DNA from: Lucinisca nassula
Taxonomy: Eukaryota > Mollusca > Bivalvia > Lucinida > Lucinidae
Direction of reading: 5' to 3'
Assembly (NCBI GenBank): GCA_963580285.1
Contig: OY757010.1
Coordinates: 64,626,406 to 64,690,405 of the forward strand
Length of the DNA: 64,000 nucleotides
Below, piece after piece: positions 11,254 to 21,248 of the stretch. The notes below the pieces were generated by a model. It saw nothing but the letters and a program-made list of their open reading frames with translations, did not search any database and had not been told where the DNA came from. Position numbers and translations under genes: made by a program. Every line of letters begins with the position of its first letter. Position 1 is the stretch's first letter.

Positions 11254-11754
11254 TTAACCCTTATCCTACTGTTCATGACAACCCCTACCTTTGCAAAACA
11301 GTGTAGATCTAGATCAGATGGCTTCTGAAGAAGCCATCTGATCAGGATCTACACTGTTTGTCTTTGAATTTGCAGGAATAAACTAGAGCTATCACTAAAG
11401 GTGATGAATACCCCCACAAAAACTGCCTTGATAGTACATCAGCGGCATTTTGCAATTTTTTCACTTGAAAGGGGCCATAACTATGTCGAAAATTGACGAA
11501 TTGTAGTGGAAATCGAACTTGACTTGTATTTTATGATGTTACATCAGTGTACCAAAAATTATAAAAATCGGTGGAGCGCTTTTTGAGTTATCGTCTGGAA
11601 ACCAAGTCAACAGGCCGACCAACCGACCGACAAGCTCACTCCTATATACCCCCCAAATTTCATTTGTGGGGGTATAATAACATCAAATAATCTGATTGGT
11701 TCAAAATCAGAAGCGGGTGTTGCTAAATTAAATATTCTGCAGGATAAGTGTTAT
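11254..11754. mobile_element. T1 MITE split by a pearl-like element
   Basis: The left part (TTAACCCTTATCCTACTG, hairpin with GATCAGATGGCTTCTGAAGA) runs to 11380. The right part resumes at 11680 with CATCAAATAATCTGATTGG and ends CAGGATAAGTGTTAT, a mutated TTAA. Intact T1 copies (11908-12120) show what the empty site looks like. Confidence 0.7.
11381..11679 (+). mobile_element. Small pearl-like element in T1
   Basis: Head AACTAGA, hairpin ATCACTAAAGGTGAT (11391-11405), then ATACCCCCACAAA, complementary over 13 bp to TTTGTGGGGGTAT in the tail hairpin. The core is about 230 bp of single-copy sequence with an ACCGACCGAC stretch. It is inserted between A residues of the T1 copy, with no clear target duplication. 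Confidence 0.65.
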
Positions 11755-11907
11755 GGGAAGATATCTTCTGCAAGGCAGACAAAAATAAATTGAAAGAGTT
11801 GCCTCTCCTGAATATGTATCCAAGTGTATCCATTCTTGTTTATAAAAGTAAACAGAATGCAGTGCAATATTAATGGTTATTTGTGCAGTATAAACAGCAA
11901 CTAAACA

Positions 11908-12120
11908 TTAACCCTTGTCCTGCTGATCCCGGATATGTCTTATCTTTCTGACAATGAAGATCCAGATCAGATGGCTTCTGAAGAAGCCATCTGATCAGGA
12001 TCTACATTGTTTGTCATTCAGTTGATGAATTTGTTGCAATAATTTGCATCAAGTAATCTGATTGGTTGATAATCGGTAGTGGGTGTGGCATATATGAATT
12101 TTCAGCAGGACAATGGTTAA
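11908..12120. mobile_element. T1 MITE, complete 213-bp copy
   Basis: TTAA at both ends (11908-11911 and 12117-12120), with ends CCCTTGTCCTGCTGA and TCAGCAGGACAATGG. The centre is a near-perfect hairpin around GATGGCTTCTGAAGAAGCCA. Confidence 0.8.
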
Positions 12121-12177
12121 CGACAACAAATATGTTATCTCTTTTATCAACAGGTGCCTACTCATAGAGGAAAGTTT

Positions 12178-12300
12178 GGCTTGTTTGTTTGTTTGTTTGT
12201 GGTTTAACAGCCCAGTCACCACTATTTAGGACAAATCAAGTTGGTCAGTGTACCTAACTACACTTTTCCAGGTCACAGTTTATCTGTCAGTCAAAAGTAG
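12178..12300 (-). mobile_element. SINE1, 3' fragment
   Basis: A TTTG-repeat tail is followed by GGTTTAACAGCCCAGTCACC and CACTATTTAGGAC, matching the 3' end of SINE1 copies at 19332-19644 and 21249-21572. The tRNA-like head is missing. Confidence 0.65.
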
Positions 12301-12309
12301 ACAAATCAC

Positions 12310-12436
12310 TTGTACTACCCTTTCAAGATTATTTCAGTTATTTCGAGCTGATCATTAATCAGAGGTGGGCAAAAATCAGAGTACCTGGAGAAAAACTGCC
12401 TGACCTTCCAATGCAGAAATTGGCGTCTCACATTGT
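12310..12436 (-). mobile_element. SINE3 fragment
   Basis: ATTAATCAGAGGTGGGCAAA, then CCTGACCTTCCAATGCAG and GGCGTCTCAC, are shared with copies at 16600-16830, 37695-37830 and 50735-50925. Confidence 0.55.
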
Positions 12437-12509
12437 GTGTACAATTTGATCTACTTTACAACTGACCTCCAAACTGTGATTTATTACTCAGCAATTCACT
12501 GCTACACAT

Positions 12510-12788
12510 CACGTGAACAAGTCTGTGAAATGAAGACCCCCCTAAACCCCACTTTATATAGAGAAAACTGGGTTTTATGGGGGTATACATTATTTTTCTT
12601 ATTTCTGCTCCAAGACATAGGTTGTGGGTACTCGCTAGAACCGCCTCATTGAGGCGGTTCTAATGAGCACCTACGACCAATGTTTGGAGTAAAAATAAGA
12701 AAAATATCACAATTTTTCATGAGAAAATTCACCATTTTGGAGATATGAAAGAATACACTATTTCGCACCGATTTGTTATCGTAATGAG
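12510..12788. mobile_element. P2 palindromic MITE
   Basis: Contains a mini foldback AACCCCACTTTATATAGAGA with ACTGGGTTTT, then the central palindrome GAACCGCCTCATTGAGGCGG flanked by GTGGGTACTC and GAGCACCTACG. Copies at 15220-15497, 20476-20700, 27030-27290 and 44125-44620 give the same limits. Confidence 0.7.
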
Positions 12789-12841
12789 CTGATCGATTTC
12801 ATAAACAAAACAAATCAGTAAGTACATCAGAATATAGTAAA

Positions 12842-12981
12842 TACATGGTTAGTGTCTTTAATAATAAAATATAATCAGTGAGCCTTAGACAATTTTAATA
12901 GGGGCGAGCTTCAGCGAGCCCCTATGATATTATAGTGGCGAACTGATTATATTTTATTATTAAAGACACTAATCATGTGTT
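12842..12981. mobile_element. Foldback MITE, GTGTCTTTAATAATAAAATA arms
   Basis: Arms of about 36 bp (12842-12877 and 12945-12981) are almost perfectly complementary. They enclose a second hairpin AGGGGCGAGCTTCAGCGAGC. No coding capacity. Confidence 0.7.
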
Positions 12982-13609
12982 TAGTTTATACCGCAACTCA
13001 AAACAATCATGGGATTTCGCAATAATTAAGCAAATTTAAGCAAATAAGACAGCAGACAGTGTGGCTGTTAAACGACATTCAGTGCCATGGTGCGCACACG
13101 TTGTATAACGTGACCTAAAATAGTGCTAAGTTTCTGACGTCACTGTGCCACAAAGATGTTGGAAACAACATGGATGCTCGAATAAAACTTTCTCAGCGCT
13201 TTACATTCTATATGAAAATCTACAAATAAATAGTTTATTTTAGAGTAATTATTTTTGAGGTTGAGACGCAACCGCAGCAGCGCGCAATTATTCCAACAGA
13301 CCATTGAAACCAGGAAAGCCTGAGTTCAGAATTTAGCTTAAATTTCTGAAAATATGATTAAATAAATATTGCAAAGATTATAACTTGGTATTTGGTTGTT
13401 TTCTTGTGTATAAAAAGTTGCATGTTATTGTTCACATTTGCAAATTAGGGACCTGAAAAGTAGGTCCGGTCTATAAACGGCCCCTAGACGTATTACAGGT
13501 CACTAGAAGGTATTATAGGTCACTACCGATTGTAGCATGCAGTTATTCAACCCCCTTTATTAGGTTACTAGAATGCCTGATTGCGGTATAAAAAGGATTA
13601 CTGTGACAA
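12982..13609. other. Unassigned, possible larger MITE
   Basis: TTTATACCGCAA near 12988 and TTGCGGTATAAA near 13582 are complementary, hinting at a ~600-bp non-autonomous element. A short repeated motif TTACAGGTCACTAGAAGG/TTATAGGTCACT lies near 13490-13525. No open frame of note. Confidence 0.35.
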
Positions 13610-13617
13610 AAATAAAT

Positions 13618-13712
13618 TATTGATTTTAAGGTTGCAAATTGCAGTTTATGACTCTGCCTATGTGGAGCCATTAACCACGACTTGCAACCTTAAAATCAAC
13701 AGTTATTTTTAA
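13618..13712. mobile_element. Short foldback element
   Basis: TTGATTTTAAGGTTGCAA and TTGCAACCTTAAAATCAA are perfectly complementary arms around a ~45-bp spacer. Confidence 0.7.
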
Positions 13713-13719
13713 ACCAATG

Positions 13720-13985
13720 TTTTATTGCACAAATGGCAATTTTGACAATAGTTATCTCTCAACTCATTTTGAACTGGAAACCAGGCAAACAGTGCAGGTG
13801 CAGATCAGAAGCCACAGAATATGGCATCTGATCAGGGCCTACATTGTTTGCAAAAAGTTCAGCCATTTTCCAAATAAATTTAAAGAAAACACAACCTGAA
13901 ACCCCAAAATTTGGAAATGGATTAGTGCTATACTGTATTATAAGGTGGAAGATTCCATTTGGTACAAAAAGGATTAATCATTATA
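13720..13985. mobile_element. T2 MITE
   Basis: Carries the T2 body (GTTCAGCCATTTTCCAAATA, GAAAACACAACCTGA, TCCATTTGGTACAAAAAGG) and a central hairpin around GATCAGAAGCCACAGAATAT. Orientation is opposite to the copies at 20248, 24623 and 43776. Confidence 0.65.
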
Positions 13986-14115
13986 GGTTATTAACTTTAT
14001 ATTGTGAAATATTCGGCACGAGTTCATATGGCGAAGGATGCACGAGCTTGCGAGTGCGTCTCCGCCATATGAACGAGTGCCAAATATTTCACAGTATAAA
14101 GTGAATAACCTTTTT
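13986..14115. mobile_element. Foldback MITE
   Basis: AGGTTATTAACTTTATATTG...AAATATT pairs with AATATTTCACAGTATAAAGT...AATAACCT. An inner GC-rich hairpin surrounds GTTCATATGGCG and CGCCATATGAAC. Confidence 0.7.
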
Positions 14116-14980
14116 ATTATATACCCAAAACTTGAACTATCTACTTGAATTCAGGATTGTCTGGTATAGAAATCTGAACATAAAATCAGATTATATAACT
14201 CTAAATGGTTTGAAATGGAAAATAATGAAGGTTGTTAAGTGTCTCCCTATATGTTGAAAAACCACGCCCAACAGCGCCAAAGTGAAGATGACGTTAACAT
14301 TGGTGGATGTGACGTCATTAAAAACATTTACGTTTCCCAACGCAGGACGGTATTTTTTCCAAAATGCCTGTTTTATTTGTTTTAAAATTCTCCTGATTTC
14401 TTAGAATGTAGTGAAAATCTAACCAAATTGCAGGCAGGCCATATTTGACAGCATAAAATGCTCCTTATGCACTTTGTCAAAACCTATATTCATTTTGTTT
14501 TATGTTCTTTTGGTCGATACGTAAGACAAGATGGCTGTCAATGTTTCTTCTTGAAATGCATAGATTTGAAAGTAGTTCTATTGTGAACGAGACTGATTAT
14601 CTACAGGCAATATGAACCTGACTATGGAGAATATGGAAAAATATTGACTGGTAACTTCTGTACAAAGTAAACAGGACATTTTCTGGGTATATAATAATAC
14701 AAAATACTGGTATTTTTTTCAAATCAGCCATGTCTTCATGCAATTCAGCTAAATGTACCTTTTCCAAAGGAACAGTGTTATGCCAATCCGTTCTCTTCAG
14801 AGTGCATGGTCTACCAATAAGTCCTAGTTTCACAGGCTTTGTTAATGCTGCAATTTTCTTCGGCTTTCTGCAGCTATGCCACACATCAGAAACGGTATAA
14901 CTTTCATAACAAATTGCTAGTGTGTAAAAATCAACAAAGCAACTATATATTATTAGGTTATAATGTTAGACAAAAGTCAC
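14116..14980. other. Unassigned intronic stretch
   Basis: No repeat shared with other parts of the window. A 95-codon open frame on the minus strand (14884-14597) gives a lysine-rich peptide starting MWHSCRKPKKIAALTKP that resembles nothing I recognise and has no convincing splice context. It could be a decayed element or chance. Confidence 0.35.
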
Positions 14981-14984
14981 AATA

Positions 14985-15210
14985 TACCTTTATAATGGGT
15001 CAATTTCATGTATTTACCAAAATAATGGGAAAGAAGTGTCTGACCAAACTCTGTAGACCCAGATCAGGCTGCTCCTCTAGGAGCATTCTGATCTTGGTCT
15101 ACACTGTTTGCCATGCTTATTGTAAGTTTGAAAATACCTACATGTATAAATTTATGAAACTTGTTCAAGGTTTTATATACTGTATTTACCCTATGTTTTT
15201 GGACATACAA
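14985..15210. mobile_element. T4-type MITE, degenerate
   Basis: Central hairpin CTGTAGACCCAGATCAG with CTGATCTTGGTCTACACTG around CTGCTCCTCTAGGAGCA. Flanks resemble T4/T3 ends (TACTGTATTTACCC). Confidence 0.5.
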
Positions 15211-15219
15211 ATCACATTA

Positions 15220-15497
15220 ACAAGTCGGTGTATTAAACACCCCCTCAAACCCCACTTTATATAGAGAAAACTGGGGTTTGCAGGGATATACAGTATTTTT
15301 TCTTATTTCTGATCCAAGACATGGGTTGTGGGTACTCATTAGAACCGCCTTATTGAGGCAGTTCTAACGAGCATACACAACCTATGTTTGCAGTATAAAT
15401 AAAAAAAAATATTACAGATTTCCATCAGAAAAGTAGCCATTTTGGAGGTGTGAAAAATGCATTACTTGTATGTCGCACGGGTGTGTCATCATAATGC
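15220..15497. mobile_element. P2 palindromic MITE
   Basis: Begins AACAAGTCGGTGTATTAAAC, contains AACCCCACTTTATATAGAGA with ACTGGGGTTT and the central GAACCGCCTTATTGAGGC palindrome, and ends GTGTGTCATCATAATG. Collinear with 12510-12788. Confidence 0.7.
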
Positions 15498-15502
15498 AGG
15501 CC

Positions 15503-15700
15503 TGAGCAAATGGTGTAAACCCAGACCAGAGTCCACAGAATGTGGTATCTCATCAGGGTCCACACTGTTTTCCACTCATCCATTTACATGTGTTTTCAAA
15601 CACAACATCTGGTAAATTGTATTTTTTCAAAATTAAGAACTAGTATTGTAAGGAGTCGAGGTGGCCAAATATTTAGGGTAATCACGGTTTTTTACACTAT
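15503..15700. mobile_element. T3 MITE
   Basis: Central hairpin TGTAAACCCAGACCAGAGTC...CAGGGTCCACACTG, then the T3 right body GTAAGGAGTCGAGGTGGCCA and ATATTTAGGGTAATCACGG. Homologous to 26259-26471. Confidence 0.6.
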
Positions 15701-15844
15701 AGGGGTGTCTCAGTGCTTCAGATAACCATAGTAAACCAGTGCAATAACCTATTCAAATGTGCCAAGAGTAAAGCATTTTGCTGTGCTGCATAAGTTTGAC
15801 TGCTACATGATGATTTATGTTACAAAAGTCAAGGCATCTTGATT

Positions 15845-16147
15845 TGTTTGTTTGTTTTGATGTTTATCGTCCCCGTCAACACTATAAAGGTCATTTTGGA
15901 GACGTTGCTTCCAATTGTGTGGGAATTTTCCCTGACATTCAGATGAAATGACATCTCAAGCCCTGTCACCCAATGAAACCAATAGGGGTTATAAGCATGG
16001 ACGGTCCGACCCACACCGCTTTGCCTGGGCAGGCTTAGATCCTCTAAGTGGTTTACCAGTACTGGTGTGCGGTCGAATTCAGCTCTGCGTGGAAGCATCA
16101 TGCAGCCTGTTTATTTCTTCAAGCCCCAATGGGTGGGGGCTGCACTA
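15845..16147 (-). mobile_element. SINE2, full length with target duplication
   Basis: About 303 bp with a TTTG tail at the left and the head ending GCCCCAATGGGTGGGGGC at the right. It is flanked by the direct repeat CATCTTGATT (15835-15844 and 16148-16157). Shared diagnostic blocks: TTGGAGACGTTGCTTCCAAT, GATGAAATGACATCTCAAGC. Confidence 0.8.
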
Positions 16148-16292
16148 CATCTTGATTATTTTCTTATAAAATGAGGACATTCAGATTATCAGAACAGCAG
16201 ATAGCTACAATTTTATCCAGACTAAATCTCTTCTGTAACATACTTTGCTACCAACAATAGAATGACTTCTTACACAAGTTTTTTTCTAAGCC

Positions 16293-16568
16293 ATTACGCA
16301 ATCACGCCTATACAAATACATTGCCACCTTTATCGCCGAAAAAATGAAAATTTTATGATGAAAAATTGTGATATTTTTCTTATTTCTGGTCAAAATATAG
16401 ATTGTGGGCACTCGTTAGAACCGCCTCATTGAGGTGGTTTTAACGAGTACCCACAATCTATATTTTAGAGCAGAAATAAGAAAGTAAGGTATACCCCTGG
16501 AAACCTCTGTTTTTCTATATAAAAGGGGTTCAAGGGGTCAGAATTATATAGGTGTGTTTTCGTGATGA
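16293..16568. mobile_element. P1 palindromic MITE, near complete
   Basis: Ends ATTACGCAATCACGCCTATA and TATAGGTGTGTTTTCGTGAT are inverted. The centre pairs TAGATTGTGGGCACTCGTTA with TAACGAGTACCCACAATCTA. An off-centre CCCCTGGAAACC...AAAAGGGGTT foldback marks the site where the Naiad element sits in the copy at 27437-32600. Confidence 0.75.
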
Positions 16569-16599
16569 ATACCGTGAATATGGCAGCTAGTACATGACT

Positions 16600-16830
16600 G
16601 TTTGGTTAGTATTTTTTTATTTTTGGTTTGCTTTTTATCTCGGACCCATCAATACCATATTGATGGGTATGGGGTTTTATGGCCCTTTCACAATTATTTT
16701 AGTTATATCAAGGCAATTGTTAATCAGAGGAGAAAAACCACCTGACTTTCATTGCAGGACTTGGCATCTCATATATGGCCCAAGCGAGGCTCGAACCATG
16801 GCAGTGAGAGACTTAAAATTTTAACTAGTA
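16600..16830 (-). mobile_element. SINE3
   Basis: The right end contains, on the minus strand, GGTTCGAGCC, a good Pol III B box. The body has TTGTTAATCAGAGGAG and CACCTGACTTTCATTGCAGG shared with other SINE3 copies. An A box is not clear. Confidence 0.6.
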
Positions 16831-17283
16831 AGAGAGCAACATTATACAAAGTACATTTCTGATTGATCAGGATAACAATATGCTACATTTTTCATCTCGG
16901 AATTGCAGTTTGCACATTAAGGTCAAGAATACGTAAATGACGTTGTCGCCAAATTTTACGCGCTTTGACCGGCAACATCATTGGATACCAAACAAACGTT
17001 CTCATTGAAAACAACCTTATTCTCCATTGCCATTTCGGTAAAATGATAGACATCTTCTGTCTCTGCTGTAAAAACATGATGCATTTTTCATCTATTTATT
17101 TATTTATGTGCATATAACAATGCAAAATTCACAACGGCAAGACATTTACTGCAACCTTTCAAATAAATAAGCCTAGATAAAACGTAAACAGTCATGAGAA
17201 AATGTAAAATAGTATGAACATTTAGCGACAACTAAGATCAGTTTGCATACTCCCGCTGTCTATTCATAGTCTTCACTGTACCA
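16831..17283. other. Unassigned stretch
   Basis: Nothing supportable beyond short chance open frames and a small ATTTATTTATTTATG run near 17094. Confidence 0.4.
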
Positions 17284-17446
17284 AACTAGAGCTGTCAGTG
17301 AAACTGACTAGGGCCCCGGCAGCGCTATCAGAGGAGTAGGAAAAAAATTTGTGGAGGGACAGACGGACAGACAGACAGACAGACAGATGGACGGACAGAG
17401 TGATTACTATAGGGCACCCACTCTTTCAGTGCGGGGCCCTTATAAT
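17284..17446 (+). mobile_element. Minimal pearl-like element (163 bp)
   Basis: Head AACTAGA, hairpin GTCAGTGAAACTGAC, then AGGGCCCCG, complementary to CGGGGCCCT in the tail, which ends TATAATT. The body is little more than a (GACA)n/(GACG)n microsatellite, so the element is almost only termini. Confidence 0.6.
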
Positions 17447-17671
17447 TGTGTTCTATATAATAGGCTACAACTTAAAGAAACGTTGAAAGCGCACTTCTGA
17501 CCATCGTATATAAATTAAGTCAAAATGCGCCCAAATTATACATACCCTATACTTCTTTACGCTGCTATAGCTCATAAACTAACCCAGTAGTCAAGGACTT
17601 TTTTAATTTCATTCTAATGTTGTTGTTTTGTTTTGTTTTTTAGTAAACCATATCAGGATCTTTGTAAAAAT

Positions 17672-18260
17672 GATTAATGTATAGAATCTGGCTATTCAAA
17701 GCATCATTAGCTTGATGGTCTCATTATTAGCCATAATGTTTAATAGTATTTCATATGCAATATGTAATACGCTAAAAATTTTGCTGAATAAATCCGAGTA
17801 GCTTTGGCTACTCCCATTTGTTTCTCTCAGCAAAAATATCAGTATCTTTGTCAACATGATGGTCTTGTCAACATAATGTATAGAATCTGGCTGTTCAAAG
17901 CATCATTAGCTTGATGGTGTCATTATTAATCATAATGTTAAATAGTATTGCAATATACAGGTATTTTGCTGAATAACTGCGAGTTGCTTTTATAATGCAA
18001 AAGCTACTCCTGTTCGTTTCTCTCCAAAATTACCAGTATCTTTGGTCAACATGAAGGACTTGTCAACAAGATATACAAAATTACACTATTCAAAGCATCA
18101 TTAGCTTTATGCTGTCTTTTATGATGCCAGTATTGGTCATAATGTTAAATAGTATGTCATATACAACGCATGATACACTGATTTTCTAGCTTTTGTAATG
18201 TAAAAGCTACTCACACTTTTGTCAGCAAAAATATCAGTATCTTTGCCATATGGAACAATT
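17672..18260. repeat. K-family MITE tandemised three times
   Basis: TTCAAAGCATCATTAGCTT recurs at about 17694, 17896 and 18088 (period ~195). Each unit keeps a fragment of the K centre (TTTTGCTGAATAA...TCAGCAAAAAT). Confidence 0.65.
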
Positions 18261-18280
18261 AATGTCTTAACATAATGTTT

Positions 18281-18330
18281 TGTGTGTTTGTTTGTTTGAT
18301 TGGAGGTTTAACATACTCGTCAAGATTGTA
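18281..18330 (-). mobile_element. SINE2, 3' fragment
   Basis: A TTTG tail followed by GGAGGTTTAACATACTCGTC matches the SINE2 3' end; the rest is lost. Confidence 0.5.
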
Positions 18331-18395
18331 TAAAATCTTAACTAATGGCTTCATTAGCTCTAAACAACTCGGACCTAGTACATAAATCAACATAC

Positions 18396-18573
18396 CAAGA
18401 ACCATTTCCAATAACATTCAGTGATTTATTCACTAGTTCCCCCACACACCAGTTACATGGAAAATCTGTAACCATCTGTCTCATGACCTTCTTATGAGAT
18501 GATGCTGTTGTCATGACTTCATAACTGCCAGTCTGCTGGGCCAGGTTGAATGGTTCACTGAACTCTTCGTATG
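18396..18573 (-). CDS. GALC: Galactocerebrosidase, internal exon 10 of 11 seen
   Basis: 178 bp, acceptor TTTTTAG above 18573, donor TTG|GTATGT below 18396. The peptide YEEFSEPFNLAQQTGSYEV and later ELVNKSLNVIGNGSW align with human YPFFSEAPNFADQTGVFEY and ISIIGDYNW. This is the linker from the beta-sandwich into the lectin domain. It starts with two bases completing a Ser codon from exon 9 and ends with TG of a Trp codon finished by exon 11. NKS and NGS are potential N-glycosylation sequons, as expected for a lysosomal glycoprotein. Confidence 0.92.
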
Positions 18574-19128
18574 CTAAAAAAATGTCTGTGTTACGAAAAT
18601 CCTGACAAACCCCATTTAACCCACTTTTTACTGGCGGACTCTTCCATTGTTACGTGATGGATGGAAAAGTCCATTTTTCATTTACGGGGTGCAGGATCTA
18701 TTTTTTTATTTTATCATATGACATCGCGTCTGAGATTTTAACAACGCCATGTATTAAATTTGTTAATCCACTTGTGGATTAACTAGGCAAATTCGTTAGA
18801 TATGCCCTGTATCATTACATATATGACATCCTTAAGGAAGTTGTGTTTACTAACGGCGGAATACTGACATTTAAACAATCGTGAACAAAGGGTATTTAAA
18901 TGTCATATAAATAGAATCTTGCATCTTTGTTCATATATTACTGAATTTATTAAACACATTGAGGAAAAGGGATACAATGCTTCAATGCTTTGCCCAGCCT
19001 CGCATTTTATCCCTTTTCGTCAACTTATTTAAAAAATTCAATTATACATGAACACTCATGTAAGATCCTCTGTTTATGACTGAAAATCTTGCTAGCAAAT
19101 AGTGTAGTCACATTATGCTTAAACTGAT
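18574..19128. other. Unassigned, with two palindromes
   Basis: Contains the perfect palindrome GTTAATCCACTTGTGGATTA (about 18766) and an imperfect foldback at about 18940-19045 (AGGAAAAGGGATACAATG with CATTTTATCCCTTTTCG). These look like MITE relics. Confidence 0.4.
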
Positions 19129-19712
19129 CCAGGCCGTTCCAATGCAGTTCTTCTGTTGGGGTTTATTTTTGTTATGGTTTGTCTTTGGGTGTTTGTGTCG
19201 CTTATATTATTTTATTTTGGATAGCCTATTGGTAATTTTGGGGGAAAGTAATTGTCCTTTTGGCTTTCCACAGTTGGTGTTTCCGATGGGTCTGTTGTTT
19301 CGTGTTTCTTTCCCTTTAGTGTCTCTGATGGTTTGTTTGTTTGTTTGTATTGGAGTTTAACAGCCCAGTCAACACTATTTAGGTCATTTTTGAGCCGGTC
19401 AGTTTACCTATCAACCCTTTCCTGGGCAGGCTTATACGTAAGCGGTTAAACAGTACAGTGCACATTCTTTCTCCAGAAACTGACAACTGCCCTTCTTGAA
19501 TCAGCTGAAGGGAGAGAATGACCGTAGAAAAGATTTCATGATCAATCTCCACGAAAGAATGTTGCCGACCCTGGCGGGAGTCGAACCCACGTCCTCCTGA
19601 TCACCAGTCAGACGCGCATCCGACTGAGCCACTGAGGCCGGCCTGTGTCTCTGATGGGAGCTGTGGGTTGATTGTATCAATTCCTGATCATTGCCTCCAC
19701 TTCTATTTTACA
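19129..19712 (+). mobile_element. Naiad-type 3' UTR fragment, split by SINE1
   Basis: GGCCGTTCCAATGCAGTTCT to TTGGCTTTCC, then TGTCTCTGATGGGAGCTGTG to CTCCACTTCTATTTTA, matches the 3' UTR of the full element at 27486-32373 in opposite orientation. It is 5'-truncated and interrupted by the SINE at 19332-19644. Confidence 0.75.
19332..19644 (-). mobile_element. SINE1, full length, tRNA-derived
   Basis: On the minus strand the head starts GCCGGCCTCAGTGGCTCAG and carries a canonical A box (TGGCTCAGTCGG) and B box (GGGTTCGACTCC). A ~200-bp body and a TTTG/CAAA tail follow. It is flanked by a perfect 13-bp target duplication GTGTCTCTGATGG (19319-19331 and 19645-19657), and the other Naiad copies show the uninterrupted site. 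Confidence 0.9.
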
Positions 19713-20015
19713 CTGCTTGCCTATGTCCCATTCACGAGTTTCCAGGTAAGAATAGGTTTATATGCAAGAAATTAATGTTGACTGGTTGAAACATTTTTGT
19801 TATCTTTCTGTCCAAAAACATTCATTGTGATTTCTAAAATGCCTCAATAATGCGATCCTAATGAGTACACACAAGATACCTGTAAAAGTCAAATCAGAAA
19901 AACATACTTAAAATAACAAAATGCAGTGAAAGACCACCTAAAACTGAGACAAATTTTGATTTAAAAATCTTATTTACAGTGGTGCAGTTATTCTTTCTTC
20001 GTGAATTCTGCACAC

Positions 20016-20122
20016 AATGTCCTTTGGACAGGGACCACCTTTGGTACTGTTCAAAAGTGGTCTTAAAGACCACTTGTGAACAGTCCCAAAGGTGGTCTTA
20101 ATATAGGAATTTTACTGTATAT
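20016..20122. mobile_element. Tigger-like foldback
   Basis: GGGACCACCTTTGGTACTG with AAAAGTGGTC pairs with GACCACTTGTGAACAGTCCC, ending AATATAGGAATTTTACTGTA. The same terminus starts the copy at 25089-25194. Confidence 0.6.
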
Positions 20123-20247
20123 GGATATCTGAAACCATTGGAAGATTTCCCTAGGGACTCAAGATCGAGTTCAAATTAGACAAGGTAAATGAGATATACA
20201 TGTTCGAGTTATAGAAGATTCACAGAGTAGCTCAACCTCGCTTGATC

Positions 20248-20478
20248 ACTTTAACCCATTTTGTACCAAATTGAATCTTCTTCCTTGCGGATAGCAGGAG
20301 TCCTCTTCAAAATTTAGTGGTGTCAGGTTGTGTTTTCTTCCAAATTTATTTGGAAAATGGCTGAACTTTTTGAAAACAATGTAGGCCCTGATCAGATGCC
20401 CCATTCTGGGGTGTCTGATCTGGGCCTGGACTGTTTGCCAATTACCCGTTTTGGGGTTTCCGGTACAAAATGAGTTAA
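20248..20478. mobile_element. T2 MITE
   Basis: Starts TTTAACCCATTTTGTACCAA and ends GGTACAAAATGAGTTAAC. The central hairpin surrounds GATGCCCCATTCTGGGGTGT. The TTAA flanks are preserved. Confidence 0.75.
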
Positions 20479-20700
20479 CAAGCCTGTGTAATGCACACCC
20501 CAATCAACCCAGTTAATAAAAATGAAAATATGTTTTACAGGGGTGTTCATAAGTTTCTGTATTTCAGCTCCAAAACAATGAGGCGGTTCTAATGAGTACC
20601 AACAAACTATGTCTGAACCAGAAATAATGAATGTATGACAAATTTTAATCAGAATAATGTCAGATTTTAGAGACATGATGGTGAGTTATCCTAATGTCAA
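20476..20700. mobile_element. P2 palindromic MITE, degenerate
   Basis: AACAAGCCTGTGTAATGCAC, a reduced central palindrome (AATGAGGCGGTTCTAATGAG) and TTATCCTAATGTCAAG at the right end. It abuts the T2 copy. Confidence 0.55.
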
Positions 20701-20738
20701 GGACTTTTAGAAATGAAAAGCCTAGTAAAATGTTCTGC

Positions 20739-20941
20739 TAGCCCTTATAACTACTGTCCTGCAGAATAAATTAATAATGTTATATCCATTTATGACTATC
20801 AACCAATCAAACTATTAGTTACAATTTATTCATTCACAAACTGAATGACAAACAGTGGAGATCTTGAGTAGATTGACATCTGATCTGGATCTACACTGTT
20901 TGCAACATATGGGCTGTCCTGATCAGCAGGATAAGGGTTAA
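20739..20941. mobile_element. T1 MITE, left partner of a fused pair
   Basis: CCTTATAACTACTGTCCTGC at the left (TTAA lost) and AGCAGGATAAGGGTTAA at the right. The right TTAA (20938-20941) is also the left TTAA of the next copy. Confidence 0.65.
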
Positions 20942-21151
20942 CCCTTGTCTTGCTGTTCACGACAACCCCTATCTTTGCAAACAGTGTAGATCCAGATCTG
21001 ATGGCTTCTGAAGAAGCCATCTGATCAGGATCTACACTGTTTTGGCATTGAGTTTATGAATTTGTAGCAATAAATTAAATCAAGTAATTTGATTGGTTGA
21101 TAGACGGAAATGGGTTTGGCTGAAATGAATATTCAGCAAGATAAGGGTTAA
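20938..21151. mobile_element. T1 MITE, right partner of a fused pair
   Basis: TTAACCCTTGTCTTGCTG to TCAGCAAGATAAGGGTTAA (TTAA at 21148-21151). The hairpin centre is GATGGCTTCTGAAGAAGCCA, as in 11908-12120. Confidence 0.8.
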
Positions 21152-21248
21152 AATAATAGAAGACTTTCCACTAGTAAGTCTGTTCTTCAGGGAAGCAACC
21201 ATGTGACAAATGCAACAAGATGATTTTGAAAAAGGTTGCAGCCCTTGA

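Noticed and set aside
14597..14884. Minus-strand 95-codon frame as a GALC or nested exon
   Set aside because: GALC protein is already continuous across this intron (exon 10 to exon 11 join as Trp), and no splice signals or family resemblance support it.
18688..18790. GTTAATCCACTTGTGGATTA as a homeobox-type regulatory site
   Set aside because: A palindrome alone in a MITE-rich intron is not evidence of regulation; no conservation can be tested here.
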